From the NCBI GenBank assembly GCA_009699795.1, contig WLNK01000002.1, positions 1 to 34,839 on the forward strand: a stretch of 34,839 bases of DNA. Direction: 5' to 3'. The notes below the pieces were generated by a model, which ran no database searches, was not told the DNA's origin, and was given only the letters and a program-made list of their open reading frames with translations. Below, piece after piece: positions 19,125 through 29,107 of the stretch; within the stretch, counting starts at the first letter, position 1; each line of letters opens with the position of its first letter. The stretch comes from Actinomycetota bacterium. GTDB taxonomy: Bacteria; Actinomycetota; Actinomycetes; Nanopelagicales; Nanopelagicaceae. Both the position numbers and the translations under genes were made by a program.

Positions 19125-19924
19125 CGACCTTCACGAACTCCCTTGGCCAACTCCTGCGTAAGTTTTTTAACTTCCTCAAGTCCAGATTCTTCATCAGGTG
19201 CATCAAGTAATTTATTTATAAAAGCTGATCCAACAATAACGCCATCTGCATAACCTGCAACACTTTTTGCTTGCTCCCGAGTGGAAACACCGAGTCCGAC
19301 TGAAATCGGAAGGTTGCTAACTTTTTTGATTCGCGCGACTAAATCTGGAGCACCAGATGAGACGGCTGCGCGAGTTCCGGTAACGCCCATCAAGCTTGCG
19401 GCATAAATAAACCCTCCGCATTGTTTGGTTACGAGAGGTAGTCGCGCATCTGTTGTACTCGGCGCCACTACATAAATTCGATTGATTGAAGCGCTATCGG
19501 TTGCGGTAATCCATCGCTCGGACTCTTCAATTGTTAGGTCAGGTGTGATTACTCCCGATCCACCATTGTCAGCAATCGCCTGAGCAAATGCATCTACACC
19601 AAATCTTTCAATTGGATTCCAATAAGTCATAACAACGGCTGCTACACCTAGGTCAGTTGCAGTCTTTAACGCATCGAGAACATCGGAAGCCGAAGTACCT
19701 TGCTCGAGAGATTTGGTTGCAGCAGCCTGAATTGTCGGGCCATCCATCACGGGATCGCTATATGGAAATCCAATCTCAATGGCATCGACCCCACCATCAA
19801 CAAAAGCTTTGATGACTTTTTTGCAACCCTGAAGAGTTGGAAATCCGGCTGGGACATAGGCAATAAGTGCAGCGCGGTTCTCAGCACGCACTTTTATAAA
19901 AAGTTCATCTAAGGCAGTCGGCAT
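19121..19924 (-). CDS. trpA: Tryptophan synthase alpha subunit
   Basis: DAIEIGFPYSDPVMDGPTIQAA signature. Confidence 0.97.
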   Translation of the reverse strand: MPTALDELFIKVRAENRAALIAYVPAGFPTLQGCKKVIKAFVDGGVDAIEIGFPYSDPVMDGPTIQAAATKSLEQGTSASDVLDALKTATDLGVAAVVMTYWNPIERFGVDAFAQAIADNGGSGVITPDLTIEESERWITATDSASINRIYVVAPSTTDARLPLVTKQCGGFIYAASLMGVTGTRAAVSSGAPDLVARIKKVSNLPISVGLGVSTREQAKSVAGYADGVIVGSAFINKLLDAPDEESGLEEVKKLTQELAKGVREGR

Positions 19925-21121
19925 TTAAAGTGGGATTCCAAAATATTGTGCAGCGGTTTGTACATCTTTATCTCCGCGACCTGAAAGATTAATAAGAAGA
20001 ATCGCCTCCGGCCCGAGTTCTTTGCCAACTTTTATTGCACCAGCGAGGGCATGTGCGGTTTCAATTGCAGGAATAATTCCTTCTGTTTTCGATAAAAGTG
20101 AAAAAGCTTCCATGGCTTCGGCATCTGTGATCGCTCTATATTCGGCGCGACCAATGTCATGTAGGTATGCGTGCTCTGGGCCTACGCCTGGATAATCAAG
20201 TCCTGCAGAAATTGAATGCGATTCAATGGTTTGACCATTTTTATCTTGCAAAACATATGAACGCGTTCCGTGTAGGACACCCATAGTTCCGCCTGTGATT
20301 GTTGCGGCATGGCGACCAGTTTCCACACCATCACCTCCGGCTTCAAGTCCGATTAAACGAACTCCAGCATCCGAAATAAATCTATGAAAAATACCAATTG
20401 CATTGGAACCGCCGCCGACACATGCAAGTACTGCATCCGGTAGTCGTCCTGTGAGTTCTAGAACCTGTTCCCGCGCTTCCTCACCAATTATTTTATGGAA
20501 ATCGCGAACCATGGTTGGAAATGGGTGCGGTCCGGCAACTGTGCCTAATAAATAATGGGTTGACTCAACATTTGTGACCCAGTCACGCATTGCTTCATTT
20601 ATTGCATCTTTAAGTGTTCTCGATCCAGAAGTTACTGGAACGACTTGCGCGCCAAGTAATTTCATTCGTGCCACATTGAGAGATTGGCGCTTTGTATCTT
20701 CTTCGCCCATGTAAACAACGCAATCGAGTCCCATAAGCGCGGCAGCTGTTGCTGATGCTACGCCGTGTTGGCCAGCACCAGTCTCAGCAATAATTCTTTT
20801 CTTGCCCATGCGCTTTGTTAGAAGTGCTTGTCCCAAAACGTTGTTAATTTTGTGGCTGCCGGTGTGATTCAAATCCTCGCGCTTTAAAATAATTCGTGCG
20901 CCACCAGCATGCTCTGCAAATCTCTTCGCTTCAGTAATAATGCTTGGTCTACCTGTGTAGGTAGCATGTAAGTGGTTGAGTTCGGCCACAAAGGTCGGAT
21001 CTTGTTGCGCCAAAATATGTGCCGCGGCTAATTCATCCAGAGCTCCAATGAGAGCTTCGGGTACAAATCGACCACCATAAGGACCGAAATGGCCCAAGAT
21101 TTCACTTTGGTCGATAGTCAT
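19925..21121 (-). CDS. trpB: Tryptophan synthase beta subunit
   Basis: [19 protein letters not shown]-lysine motif, [11 protein letters not shown]. Confidence 0.98.
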   Translation of the reverse strand: MTIDQSEILGHFGPYGGRFVPEALIGALDELAAAHILAQQDPTFVAELNHLHATYTGRPSIITEAKRFAEHAGGARIILKREDLNHTGSHKINNVLGQALLTKRMGKKRIIAETGAGQHGVASATAAALMGLDCVVYMGEEDTKRQSLNVARMKLLGAQVVPVTSGSRTLKDAINEAMRDWVTNVESTHYLLGTVAGPHPFPTMVRDFHKIIGEEAREQVLELTGRLPDAVLACVGGGSNAIGIFHRFISDAGVRLIGLEAGGDGVETGRHAATITGGTMGVLHGTRSYVLQDKNGQTIESHSISAGLDYPGVGPEHAYLHDIGRAEYRAITDAEAMEAFSLLSKTEGIIPAIETAHALAGAIKVGKELGPEAILLINLSGRGDKDVQTAAQYFGIPL

Positions 21122-21133
21122 AATGTCGCAAGC

Positions 21134-21907
21134 CTACCCTCGGCCTAGCAATATCCGCATGGCGGAAATCGGATCGCCCGCTCGAACCAGAGCTTCACCA
21201 ACAAGAATTGCCTGTGCTCCATATCTTTCGGCAAATTCAACATCGCTACGAGTTGAAATTCCAGATTCTGCAACCTTAATTATCTCATCTGGAATACGGG
21301 GCAAGAGGTCGGCAAAAGCTGCGCTATCAACTTCTAGCGTCTTTAAGTTTCGAGAATTAACTCCGATGATCTTGGGCGAAATTTCCATTGCTCGTTCAAG
21401 TTCTTCTACCGTGTGTATTTCGATAAGCGAGGCCATATTCAATTCGGTTGCTAAATCATAAAAATCCTTCAACTGGCTTGTTGAAAGTGCGGCAACTATG
21501 AGTAGAACTACGTCAGCTCCATGTGCCCTAGCTTCTAAAAATTGGTATTCATCAATCATAAAATCTTTACGAAGTATTGGTAACTCAACGCTTTTACGCA
21601 CTAAATCTAAATCTGAAAGTGAACCGCCGAATCTACGCTTCTCGGTAAGCACGCTGATGACACTTGCCCCAGCCTGACTGTATTGCTCGGCAAGTTTTGC
21701 AGGATCTGAAATGTCTGCAAGTGCACCCTTACTTGGAGATGATCTCTTAACTTCAGCAATAACTTGAATTCCATCGCGCGATAGCAAGGGATGGGCATCT
21801 ACAACTTTCGGTGCATAAGTTAATTCTTCATGCACTTGTCCAAGTGGTTTACGCCTGAGAGCTAAGTCTTCGCGTACTCCCTCAATAATTGAATCAAGGA
21901 CGCTCAT
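21134..21907 (-). CDS. trpC: Indole-3-glycerol phosphate synthase
   Basis: VIAEVKRSSPSKG, LRKDFMIDEYQ, VGEALVRAGDP. Confidence 0.96.
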   Translation of the reverse strand: MSVLDSIIEGVREDLALRRKPLGQVHEELTYAPKVVDAHPLLSRDGIQVIAEVKRSSPSKGALADISDPAKLAEQYSQAGASVISVLTEKRRFGGSLSDLDLVRKSVELPILRKDFMIDEYQFLEARAHGADVVLLIVAALSTSQLKDFYDLATELNMASLIEIHTVEELERAMEISPKIIGVNSRNLKTLEVDSAAFADLLPRIPDEIIKVAESGISTRSDVEFAERYGAQAILVGEALVRAGDPISAMRILLGRG

Positions 21908-22074
21908 TTTTTCTTTCCCTTTGTCGGATCAATTCCTTTATCAAGAGATTTCCAAGCTGAAAGTTCTCGAGGTGCGCGGTCATAGCGTTCTGAAATTCTA
22001 AATTTGCGGCTAATTAAATTCACCACGCTCATCGCAACAGCGATGAAGATAATGACGGCGAAAAGATTCTTCAT
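21904..22074 (-). CDS. 56-aa single-pass membrane micro-ORF between trpE and trpC (not in the supplied ORF track)
   Basis: MKNLFAVIIFIAVAMSVVNLISRKFRISERYDRAPRELSAWKSLDKGIDPTKGKKK*; ATGA 4-nt overlaps with the trpE stop and the trpC start. Confidence 0.82.
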   Translation of the reverse strand: MKNLFAVIIFIAVAMSVVNLISRKFRISERYDRAPRELSAWKSLDKGIDPTKGKKK

Positions 22075-23558
22075 GAAGTGGTTGCCATTTGATTTGCTGC
22101 ACTTATTGCTCCAAGAACAGCGGCGGCTTTATTAAGACATTCTTGATTTTCAGATAGAGCATCTGAATCAGCCACTACACCAGCTCCCGCCTGAACATAA
22201 GCCTTCCCTTTGTGCAGCAGGGCAGTTCTGATTGCGATACAAGTATCAATATTTCCAGTGAAATCTATATATCCAATTGCGCCGCCGTATAGACCTCGAC
22301 GAGTTGGCTCGAGAGATTCAATTATCTCCATGGCGCGTGGCTTTGGCGCACCAGACAAAGTGCCGGCAGGAAAAACTGCAAAGAGCGCATCCGTCGGTGA
22401 TGATGTTGGTGCGAGTTGTCCGATGACAGTTGAAACGATATGCATAACATGTGAATAACGTTCAATATTCATGAAATCAATTACTTCGACACTACCTGGC
22501 GTGCATATTCGACCTAAATCATTTCTTCCAAGGTCGACGAGCATTAAGTGTTCGGCACGTTCTTTCGGATCAGCAAGAAGTTCCTCGCCTAGTCTGTAGT
22601 CCTCATCAGCTAAAGCTGAACGCTTTCGTGTTCCGGCAATCGGATGAACCATCACTTCCTTGCCGGTCACCTTCACTAACGCTTCAGGACTTGATCCGAC
22701 AACTTCGATTCCGTCGGTAAATCTAAAGAGATACATATACGGGCTCGGATTGTGTAAACGCAGAGCCCTGTAAACATCAATTGCATCAGCTTTACATTCC
22801 ATCGTAAATCGCTGCGAAAGAACTACCTGGAAAGCTTCGCCCGAGAGAATCTCTTCTTTAATGATCGCAATTTTTGAGATGTAATCTTCTTCTGAAATAT
22901 TACGTACAAACTCAGGTTTTGCGGTCTCTTTAATCTCATCGACATAACCCGGCAGAGGATTTCGAAGATCTGCTTGCATCCGATCAAGACGTGAGATGGC
23001 ATCGGCATATGCTTCATCAACGCGATCATCACTTGCATCCCAATTAATCGCATTGGCAATTAATGTAATCGTTCCTTCTGCGTGATCTAGAACCGCTAAA
23101 TCACTTGTCAACATAAATGCGAGTTCGGGTATCGGAATATCCTTCTTTGAAAGCTCAGGAAGTTTCTCTAGCCTTCGAACAGAGTCATATCCCATATATC
23201 CAACTAGTCCGCCAGTAAGTGGTGGAAGCCCTGCAATCTTTGGTGACTTCAAATGAGCCGCTGATAATTTGAGAGCTTTAAGCGGATCCATTCCTGTCGG
23301 TGCACCCGCGGGGGCAGTGCCAACCCATACGGCTTTGCCATCTCTCTCACTCAGGGTTGCTGCGCTATGAACTCCAATAAATGAATACCGTGACCATGCG
23401 CCACCGTGTTCGGCAGATTCAAGAAGAAATGTCGAAGGTTTACTTTGTGCAAGTTTTCTATAAACGCCTAGTGGTGTTTCTCCGTCGGCAAGGAGTTTAC
23501 GAAAGACAGGGATTACGTTATTTGTTTTGGCGTAGATCCGAAATTCTTCCAAGTTCAT
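22071..23558 (-). CDS. trpE: Anthranilate synthase component I
   Basis: 495 aa; LSQRFTMECKADAIDVYRALR, GTLSGAPKPRAMEIIE, QAGAGVVADS. Confidence 0.96.
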   Translation of the reverse strand: MNLEEFRIYAKTNNVIPVFRKLLADGETPLGVYRKLAQSKPSTFLLESAEHGGAWSRYSFIGVHSAATLSERDGKAVWVGTAPAGAPTGMDPLKALKLSAAHLKSPKIAGLPPLTGGLVGYMGYDSVRRLEKLPELSKKDIPIPELAFMLTSDLAVLDHAEGTITLIANAINWDASDDRVDEAYADAISRLDRMQADLRNPLPGYVDEIKETAKPEFVRNISEEDYISKIAIIKEEILSGEAFQVVLSQRFTMECKADAIDVYRALRLHNPSPYMYLFRFTDGIEVVGSSPEALVKVTGKEVMVHPIAGTRKRSALADEDYRLGEELLADPKERAEHLMLVDLGRNDLGRICTPGSVEVIDFMNIERYSHVMHIVSTVIGQLAPTSSPTDALFAVFPAGTLSGAPKPRAMEIIESLEPTRRGLYGGAIGYIDFTGNIDTCIAIRTALLHKGKAYVQAGAGVVADSDALSENQECLNKAAAVLGAISAANQMATTS

Positions 23559-23560
23559 GA

Positions 23561-23923
23561 CTACGCACCTTTATGTGAAGGCGTAGGTATCACTCGATGG
23601 AAGCAACTCTGTTCTCCTGTATGACAAGCCGGACCATGTTGATTTACTTTCAAAAGAATTGAATCGCCATCGCAATCAACTGAAATTGAAACGACGCCTT
23701 GGGTATTTCCTGACGTTGCGCCCTTTTCCCATAACTCGTTTCGGCTGCGACTCCAATACGTCGCACGACCTGTTTCGATTGTCAGCGCGAGAGATTCTTG
23801 ATTCATATAAGCCAACATTAAAACTTCACCTGTATGAGCATCTTGGGCTATTGCAGGAATGAGAAGTTTTGGATCTTTAAGCAGCGCGAGAACTTCTGGT
23901 GAAAGGTTCGCGCTCATGCGCAT
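23561..23923 (-). CDS. hisI: Phosphoribosyl-AMP cyclohydrolase
   Basis: 120 aa; [40 protein letters not shown], Cys/His metal residues. Confidence 0.96.
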   Translation of the reverse strand: MRMSANLSPEVLALLKDPKLLIPAIAQDAHTGEVLMLAYMNQESLALTIETGRATYWSRSRNELWEKGATSGNTQGVVSISVDCDGDSILLKVNQHGPACHTGEQSCFHRVIPTPSHKGA

Positions 23924-23931
23924 ATTCTGCC

Positions 23932-24705
23932 TTAGAAAGTAGCAGGCATGCGAACGGAATAACCCTGCTCGCGTAGGTACTTCTTCACATCACCAATGCG
24001 ATGCACCCCAAAGTGGAAAACACTCGCAGCAAGTAGCGCATCGGCGCCAGCATCAAGAGCTCGTGCAAAATCTTGGAGTGAACCAGCCCCTCCGCTTGCA
24101 ATGAGTGGGACATTTGCAACCTTTCGCACTGCTTCAATCATGCCAATGTCATACCCGGCACGAGTTCCATCGGCATCCATTGAATTGAGCAGAATTTCGC
24201 CAACACCAAGTTGGCAAGCTTTTTCAACCCAAGCTAGAGCATCCAACTCCGCACTCTTTCTGCCACCATGAGTTGTCACTTCAAATCCAGAGGCACTTCG
24301 TGCTCTTCGCGCATCAACAGAGAGAACTAAAACTTGTGATCCAAAACGATCTGCAATCTCTGCAATGAGTTGCGGGCGTTCTATCGCTGCTGTATTAATC
24401 GAAATTTTATCTGCGCCGGCTCTTAACAATTTGTCAACGTCATCGACAGTTCTTATTCCGCCACCAACAGTAAGTGGAATAAAGACTTGCTCGGCAGTCT
24501 TTCGAACAACATCTAGTGTTGTCTCTCGTCCCGAACTACTTGCAGAGATATCAAGAAAAGTTAATTCATCAGCACCTTCAGAGTTGTAAGTAGATGCCAT
24601 TTCAACAGGATCACCTGCGTCGGTAAGATCAATAAAATTAACACCCTTAACTACTCGACCATCAGTGACATCGAGGCAGGGAATAATTCGAATAGAAAGA
24701 CTCAC
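23932..24705 (-). CDS. hisF: Imidazole glycerol phosphate synthase cyclase subunit
   Basis: [39 protein letters not shown]. Confidence 0.97.
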   Translation of the reverse strand: MSLSIRIIPCLDVTDGRVVKGVNFIDLTDAGDPVEMASTYNSEGADELTFLDISASSSGRETTLDVVRKTAEQVFIPLTVGGGIRTVDDVDKLLRAGADKISINTAAIERPQLIAEIADRFGSQVLVLSVDARRARSASGFEVTTHGGRKSAELDALAWVEKACQLGVGEILLNSMDADGTRAGYDIGMIEAVRKVANVPLIASGGAGSLQDFARALDAGADALLAASVFHFGVHRIGDVKKYLREQGYSVRMPATF

Positions 24706-25430
24706 TTCTTAGTTAACTCCAGCGCTTGGGCAAGTGTGAAAGCACCGGCATATAAAGCTTTACCAACAATGGCGCCTTCAACTCCAGTTGCGACCATAGA
24801 AGAAAGTGCAGCGATATCTTCCAGTGATGAAATTCCACCGCTAGCAACGACCGGTTTTTTTGTGACGGAGCAGACCTCTTTTAAAAGTTCCAAGTTCGGC
24901 CCTTTTAAAGTGCCATCTTTCGTTACATCCGTTACGACATAACGTGCACAACCATCGCGTTCTAGTCGCTGGATGGTTTCGAAAAGATCGCCACCCTCTT
25001 TCGTCCATCCACGCGCAGCTAAAACATGACCACGAACATCTAACCCAACAGCAATACGATCACCGTATTGACTAATTACACGAGAAGTCCACTCTGGATT
25101 TTCAAGCGCTGCTGTTCCTAAGTTCACTCGCGCGCAACCTGTAGCAAGTGCGCGCGCTAAAGATTGGTCATCTCGGATCCCGCCTGAAAGCTCCACTTTA
25201 ATATCGAGGGCACCAACAACATGAGCTAGTAGATCAATATTTTCGCCTCTTCCAAAAGCTGCATCCAAATCAACTAAGTGCAGCCATTCTGCTCCGGCGC
25301 TTTGAAACTCAAGGGCAACTTCTAACGGTGCTCCGTAGATACTTTCTTTATCTATTTCACCCTGGACTAAGCGAACAGCTCGTCCATCTTTTACATCGAC
25401 AGCAGGCAGAAGCTCGAGATATTTACTCAC
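24702..25430 (-). CDS. priA: PriA-type phosphoribosyl isomerase (bifunctional HisA/TrpF, predicted)
   Basis: [74 protein letters not shown] closely resemble mycobacterial PriA. Start chosen at GTG 25430 (GTGA overlap with hisH stop); track starts at 25445. Confidence 0.93.
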   Translation of the reverse strand: MSKYLELLPAVDVKDGRAVRLVQGEIDKESIYGAPLEVALEFQSAGAEWLHLVDLDAAFGRGENIDLLAHVVGALDIKVELSGGIRDDQSLARALATGCARVNLGTAALENPEWTSRVISQYGDRIAVGLDVRGHVLAARGWTKEGGDLFETIQRLERDGCARYVVTDVTKDGTLKGPNLELLKEVCSVTKKPVVASGGISSLEDIAALSSMVATGVEGAIVGKALYAGAFTLAQALELTKK

Positions 25431-26029
25431 AGTGATTCCACCCAATTCTTAATTAACTTCAACCCAGCCGCTCCAGATTTCTCAGGGTGAAATTGCGTTG
25501 CCGCAACTGGTCCATCTTCAACAGCTGCGAGTATTTTCTCGCCATATGTTGACCATGCTTGAGACTTACCGACTGCGTTCTTTGCTGCATAACTATGAAC
25601 AAAGTAAAAAGATTCTTTTTCTACCCCTTTAAAAAGAGTGGAGTTTCCTACGATATCCACGGTATTCCAGCCCATGTGCGGGAGAACTGGTGCGTTAATT
25701 TTTGTGATGCTTTCTTGCCAAATTCCAACACCTTTATTTAGCTCCGCCCCTGCGTGTTCATCGCCATCACGAAAAAGTATTTGCATCCCGACGCAAATTC
25801 CTAGCGTTGCATTTCCGGCCTCTTTACGCTTTCTAACAATGTCATCTCCCCCGACGCTCATGAGTCCGCGCATACAGGCGGCAAATGCGCCGACTCCCGG
25901 TACAACTAAACCTTTAGCTGAAAGTGCAACGCTTGAATCTCGAGTTACAACAACATCTGCTCCGCTTGCTTCAAATGCTCTCTGGGCAGAGCGAAGATTT
26001 CCGGATCCGTAATCGAGAATTGCAATCAA
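25427..26029 (-). CDS. hisH: Imidazole glycerol phosphate synthase glutaminase subunit
   Basis: [26 protein letters not shown] nucleophile, TQFHPEKSG. Confidence 0.97.
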   Translation of the reverse strand: MIAILDYGSGNLRSAQRAFEASGADVVVTRDSSVALSAKGLVVPGVGAFAACMRGLMSVGGDDIVRKRKEAGNATLGICVGMQILFRDGDEHAGAELNKGVGIWQESITKINAPVLPHMGWNTVDIVGNSTLFKGVEKESFYFVHSYAAKNAVGKSQAWSTYGEKILAAVEDGPVAATQFHPEKSGAAGLKLIKNWVESL

Positions 26030-26031
26030 CG

Positions 26032-26619
26032 TTAGAGAGAACCCTTAGTTGATGGAACTCCTGCAATTCCACCATCAAGTTTGACTGCATCACGAAGTGC
26101 TCGCGCAACGGCTTTAAATTGTGCTTCGAATACGTGATGTGCGTTTCGTCCCTCAAGGACTCTTACATGTAGTGCGATGCGCGCTTCGGCAACTATCGAC
26201 TCCCAAATGTGACGTCCGAGTGTGGTATCGAAAGTACCGATAAGTTCAACAATTTCTGGTTGACGATGTACCAAATACGGACGTCCCGATAAATCGACTG
26301 CGGCTTGTACTAAAACTTCATCAAGGGGAACCATCGCATCACCAAAACGTCTAATGCCAATTTTGTCGCCAAGAGCTTCACGAAGAGCTTGGCCGAATGC
26401 AAGAGATGTATCTTCAACTGTGTGATGGGAATCCACATCAACATCTCCAGTTGTCTTCACTGTGAGATTAAATCCTGAGTGCTTTCCTAATTGAGAGAGC
26501 ATATGGTCAAAAAAGGGAACTCCCGTATCAACGGAGATTGTGCCTTCACCATCAAGGTTAAGTTCGACAAGAACATGCGATTCTTTTGTCTTTCGTTCAA
26601 CGCGTGCAGTTCTCATCAT
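26032..26619 (-). CDS. hisB: Imidazoleglycerol-phosphate dehydratase
   Basis: [48 protein letters not shown]. Start chosen at ATG 26619 (ATGA overlap with hisC); track starts at 26637. Confidence 0.96.
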   Translation of the reverse strand: MMRTARVERKTKESHVLVELNLDGEGTISVDTGVPFFDHMLSQLGKHSGFNLTVKTTGDVDVDSHHTVEDTSLAFGQALREALGDKIGIRRFGDAMVPLDEVLVQAAVDLSGRPYLVHRQPEIVELIGTFDTTLGRHIWESIVAEARIALHVRVLEGRNAHHVFEAQFKAVARALRDAVKLDGGIAGVPSTKGSL

Positions 26620-27722
26620 TTCTCTCCATTCAGACATTTTTTAAGCGCTTCTATAAATTTCTTGTTCTCAGCATCGTTGCCGATTGTCATCCGTATATAA
26701 CCCGATAATCCCACATCTCTGATCAGAACACCTCGATCTAACATCATCTGCCAAAGTTGTGGCGCGGGAATATCAAATCCAGTGAAGAGAATGAAATTTG
26801 CAGAGCTCGGAACAACCTTGAGTCCTAGCGCTTCGACTTCGGCAACAACCTTTTTCCTAGAGTCAATAAGTTTCGAAACGGTTGCCAGAAGCTCAGTCCG
26901 ATGTTCAAGTGCAACTTCAGCTGCTGCTTGAGTCAACGCACTTAAGTGATACGGCAATCTTACGAGAAATAGCGCTTCTACTAACTCTGGATTAGCAATT
27001 AAATATCCAAGCCGCGCCCCAGCAAATGCGAATGCTTTACTCATGGTGCGAACTACGACAACGTTTGGAAATTTATTGACGAGGGTGACAGCGGATTCTT
27101 CTTCATCAAATTCAGCGTACGCCTCGTCAACTATTAATAATCCTTCTACGTTCTTAGTCGCCTCTGCCATGACTCTTATTTCGGCGAGAGAAACTTTCGT
27201 GCCCGTTGGGTTATTTGGGGTTGTTATGAAGGTGAGCGCCGGACAAAGTTGCTGAACTTGTCGTGATGCCACATCAATATCAAGTGTGAAATCTGGGCGA
27301 CGTCCTCCGTCGTGCCAATCAACACCAACCACCTTTGCAATCAGAGGATGCATCGAATAAGAAGGTGTAAAACCAAGAGTAGGTCTCGCGCCAAATGCAA
27401 GGTAAAGACTCTGAATGATTTCGTTACTGCCATTGGCAGCCCAGACGTTTTCAACTCCAAAAGAGGTAGCAGATTGCTCGTTAATAAATTCGGCAAGCTT
27501 TGCGCGAAGAACAGTGGCATCTCTATCTGGATATCGATTTAAAGTAGCTGCGACATGTGCAACTCGCTTAGTAATCGCTTCCACTAAAGCAGGTGAAGGC
27601 GCATAAGGATTTTCATTGGTATTGAGTGTGGCCTCTGCAGGTACTTGGGGTGCTCCATATGGAGAAAGCGCAGCTAAATCTTTGCGAAGTGGCAACCATG
27701 ATGGCCATTGCTTTTGACTCAT
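26616..27722 (-). CDS. hisC: Histidinol-phosphate aminotransferase
   Basis: [38 protein letters not shown] motif. Confidence 0.96.
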   Translation of the reverse strand: MSQKQWPSWLPLRKDLAALSPYGAPQVPAEATLNTNENPYAPSPALVEAITKRVAHVAATLNRYPDRDATVLRAKLAEFINEQSATSFGVENVWAANGSNEIIQSLYLAFGARPTLGFTPSYSMHPLIAKVVGVDWHDGGRRPDFTLDIDVASRQVQQLCPALTFITTPNNPTGTKVSLAEIRVMAEATKNVEGLLIVDEAYAEFDEEESAVTLVNKFPNVVVVRTMSKAFAFAGARLGYLIANPELVEALFLVRLPYHLSALTQAAAEVALEHRTELLATVSKLIDSRKKVVAEVEALGLKVVPSSANFILFTGFDIPAPQLWQMMLDRGVLIRDVGLSGYIRMTIGNDAENKKFIEALKKCLNGEK

Positions 27723-29041
27723 TGATTTTCCAGTCGCGCAGTCATAGCTTCACCGTGAGCTGGGAGATCTTCCGACTTTGCAAGGGTTACTACAGTTTCT
27801 GCAATTTCCTTAAATGCGCTTTCACTGTACTCAATAAAATGCAACCCTCGCAAGAAAGTTTGCACCGATAAACCACTGCTGTGGCAGGCACATCCACCCG
27901 TTGGAAGAACGTGATTTGAACCGGCTGAATAGTCTCCGAGTGAAACTGGAGAAAATCTTCCGATAAAAACTGCGCCAGCATTTCGAATTCTAGCTGCATC
28001 CACTACTGCGTTCTTGGTTTGAATTTCTAAGTGCTCTGCAGCATATGCATTAACGACATCTAAGCCCTGATCAATGGAGTCCACTATTGCGATTGCTGAT
28101 TGCACTCCCTCAAGAGCGGTACGAATTCGTTCGCTGTGTTTAGTTTTTGGAACTCGTGATTGAAGTTCTTTGACAACCTCATCTGCTAACTCTGCAGATG
28201 TTGTGACAAGAACCGCAGCAGCAATGACATCGTGCTCTGCTTGACTAATTAAATCTGTAGCTACATCAGAGGCAATTGCGCTTTCATCAGCCAAAATTGC
28301 AATCTCCGTTGGGCCAGCTTCAGAATCAATACCGATGACTCCGCGGAGGGCGCGTTTTGCAGCCGCAACATAAATATTTCCAGGGCCTGTAACCAAGTCA
28401 CATTTTTCGCAGAGGTTTTTCATGCCATAAGCAAATAGCGCTATTGCTTGAGCTCCTCCAACTGAATAAACCTCGGTGATTCCAAGAAGCGCACATGCGG
28501 CAAGGATGGTTGGGTGCGGAAGTCCTCCAAAATCCTTCTGTGGAGGCGATGCAACTGCAATGCTTCCAACCTTTGCAATTTGTGCAGGGATTACATTCAT
28601 TAATACAGAACTTGGGTAAACAGCTCGCCCACCGGGAACATAAAGACCAACTCGATCGACAGGTACCCACTTCTCGGTAACGCGTCCGCCATCAACAACT
28701 TTTGTGGTTTTCTCACTTCGAACTTGATCGTTGTGAACTTTTTTAATTCGCTCTGCCGAAATTTCTAGGGCAGCACGAACTTTTGGATCCAAATTCGTAA
28801 GAGCTTTCGTTAATTCAATTTCAGGAACTCGAATAGAAGCGGGTTTGACTCCATCAAATTCAAGAGCGAGTTCGATGAGATCACTTTCATCTCCATTTTT
28901 TACTCGAAGCAGAATCGGCTCAATCAACTTCATCGCCGAGGAAATATCAAGTGTGGCCCGAGGCAGTTCGTTCTGATATCCAGATTTGCTGAGCGCGCGT
29001 CCACGTAAATCCACTCTGCGTATCGAAACTGGCTCTGACAT
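27719..29041 (-). CDS. hisD: Histidinol dehydrogenase
   Basis: [51 protein letters not shown]. Confidence 0.97.
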   Translation of the reverse strand: MSEPVSIRRVDLRGRALSKSGYQNELPRATLDISSAMKLIEPILLRVKNGDESDLIELALEFDGVKPASIRVPEIELTKALTNLDPKVRAALEISAERIKKVHNDQVRSEKTTKVVDGGRVTEKWVPVDRVGLYVPGGRAVYPSSVLMNVIPAQIAKVGSIAVASPPQKDFGGLPHPTILAACALLGITEVYSVGGAQAIALFAYGMKNLCEKCDLVTGPGNIYVAAAKRALRGVIGIDSEAGPTEIAILADESAIASDVATDLISQAEHDVIAAAVLVTTSAELADEVVKELQSRVPKTKHSERIRTALEGVQSAIAIVDSIDQGLDVVNAYAAEHLEIQTKNAVVDAARIRNAGAVFIGRFSPVSLGDYSAGSNHVLPTGGCACHSSGLSVQTFLRGLHFIEYSESAFKEIAETVVTLAKSEDLPAHGEAMTARLENQ

Positions 29042-29048
29042 AGAGCAA

Positions 29049-29054
29049 AGTCTA
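29049..29054 (-). promoter_or_regulatory. Candidate -10 element (TAGACT) for a leaderless his-trp transcript
   Basis: TAGACT followed by exactly 7 nt (TTGCTCT) and the hisD ATG; no SD; 66-nt gap after the dnaE stop. Confidence 0.6.
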
Positions 29055-29107
29055 CTTGCTCGCTTTTATTTGATGTGAGGAAATTAAGGCGGCGCTAAGC
29101 AATCAAA

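Noticed and set aside
22071-23561. trp attenuator or T-box upstream of trpE
   Set aside because: Only a 2-nt gap separates hisI and trpE; no room for a leader structure.
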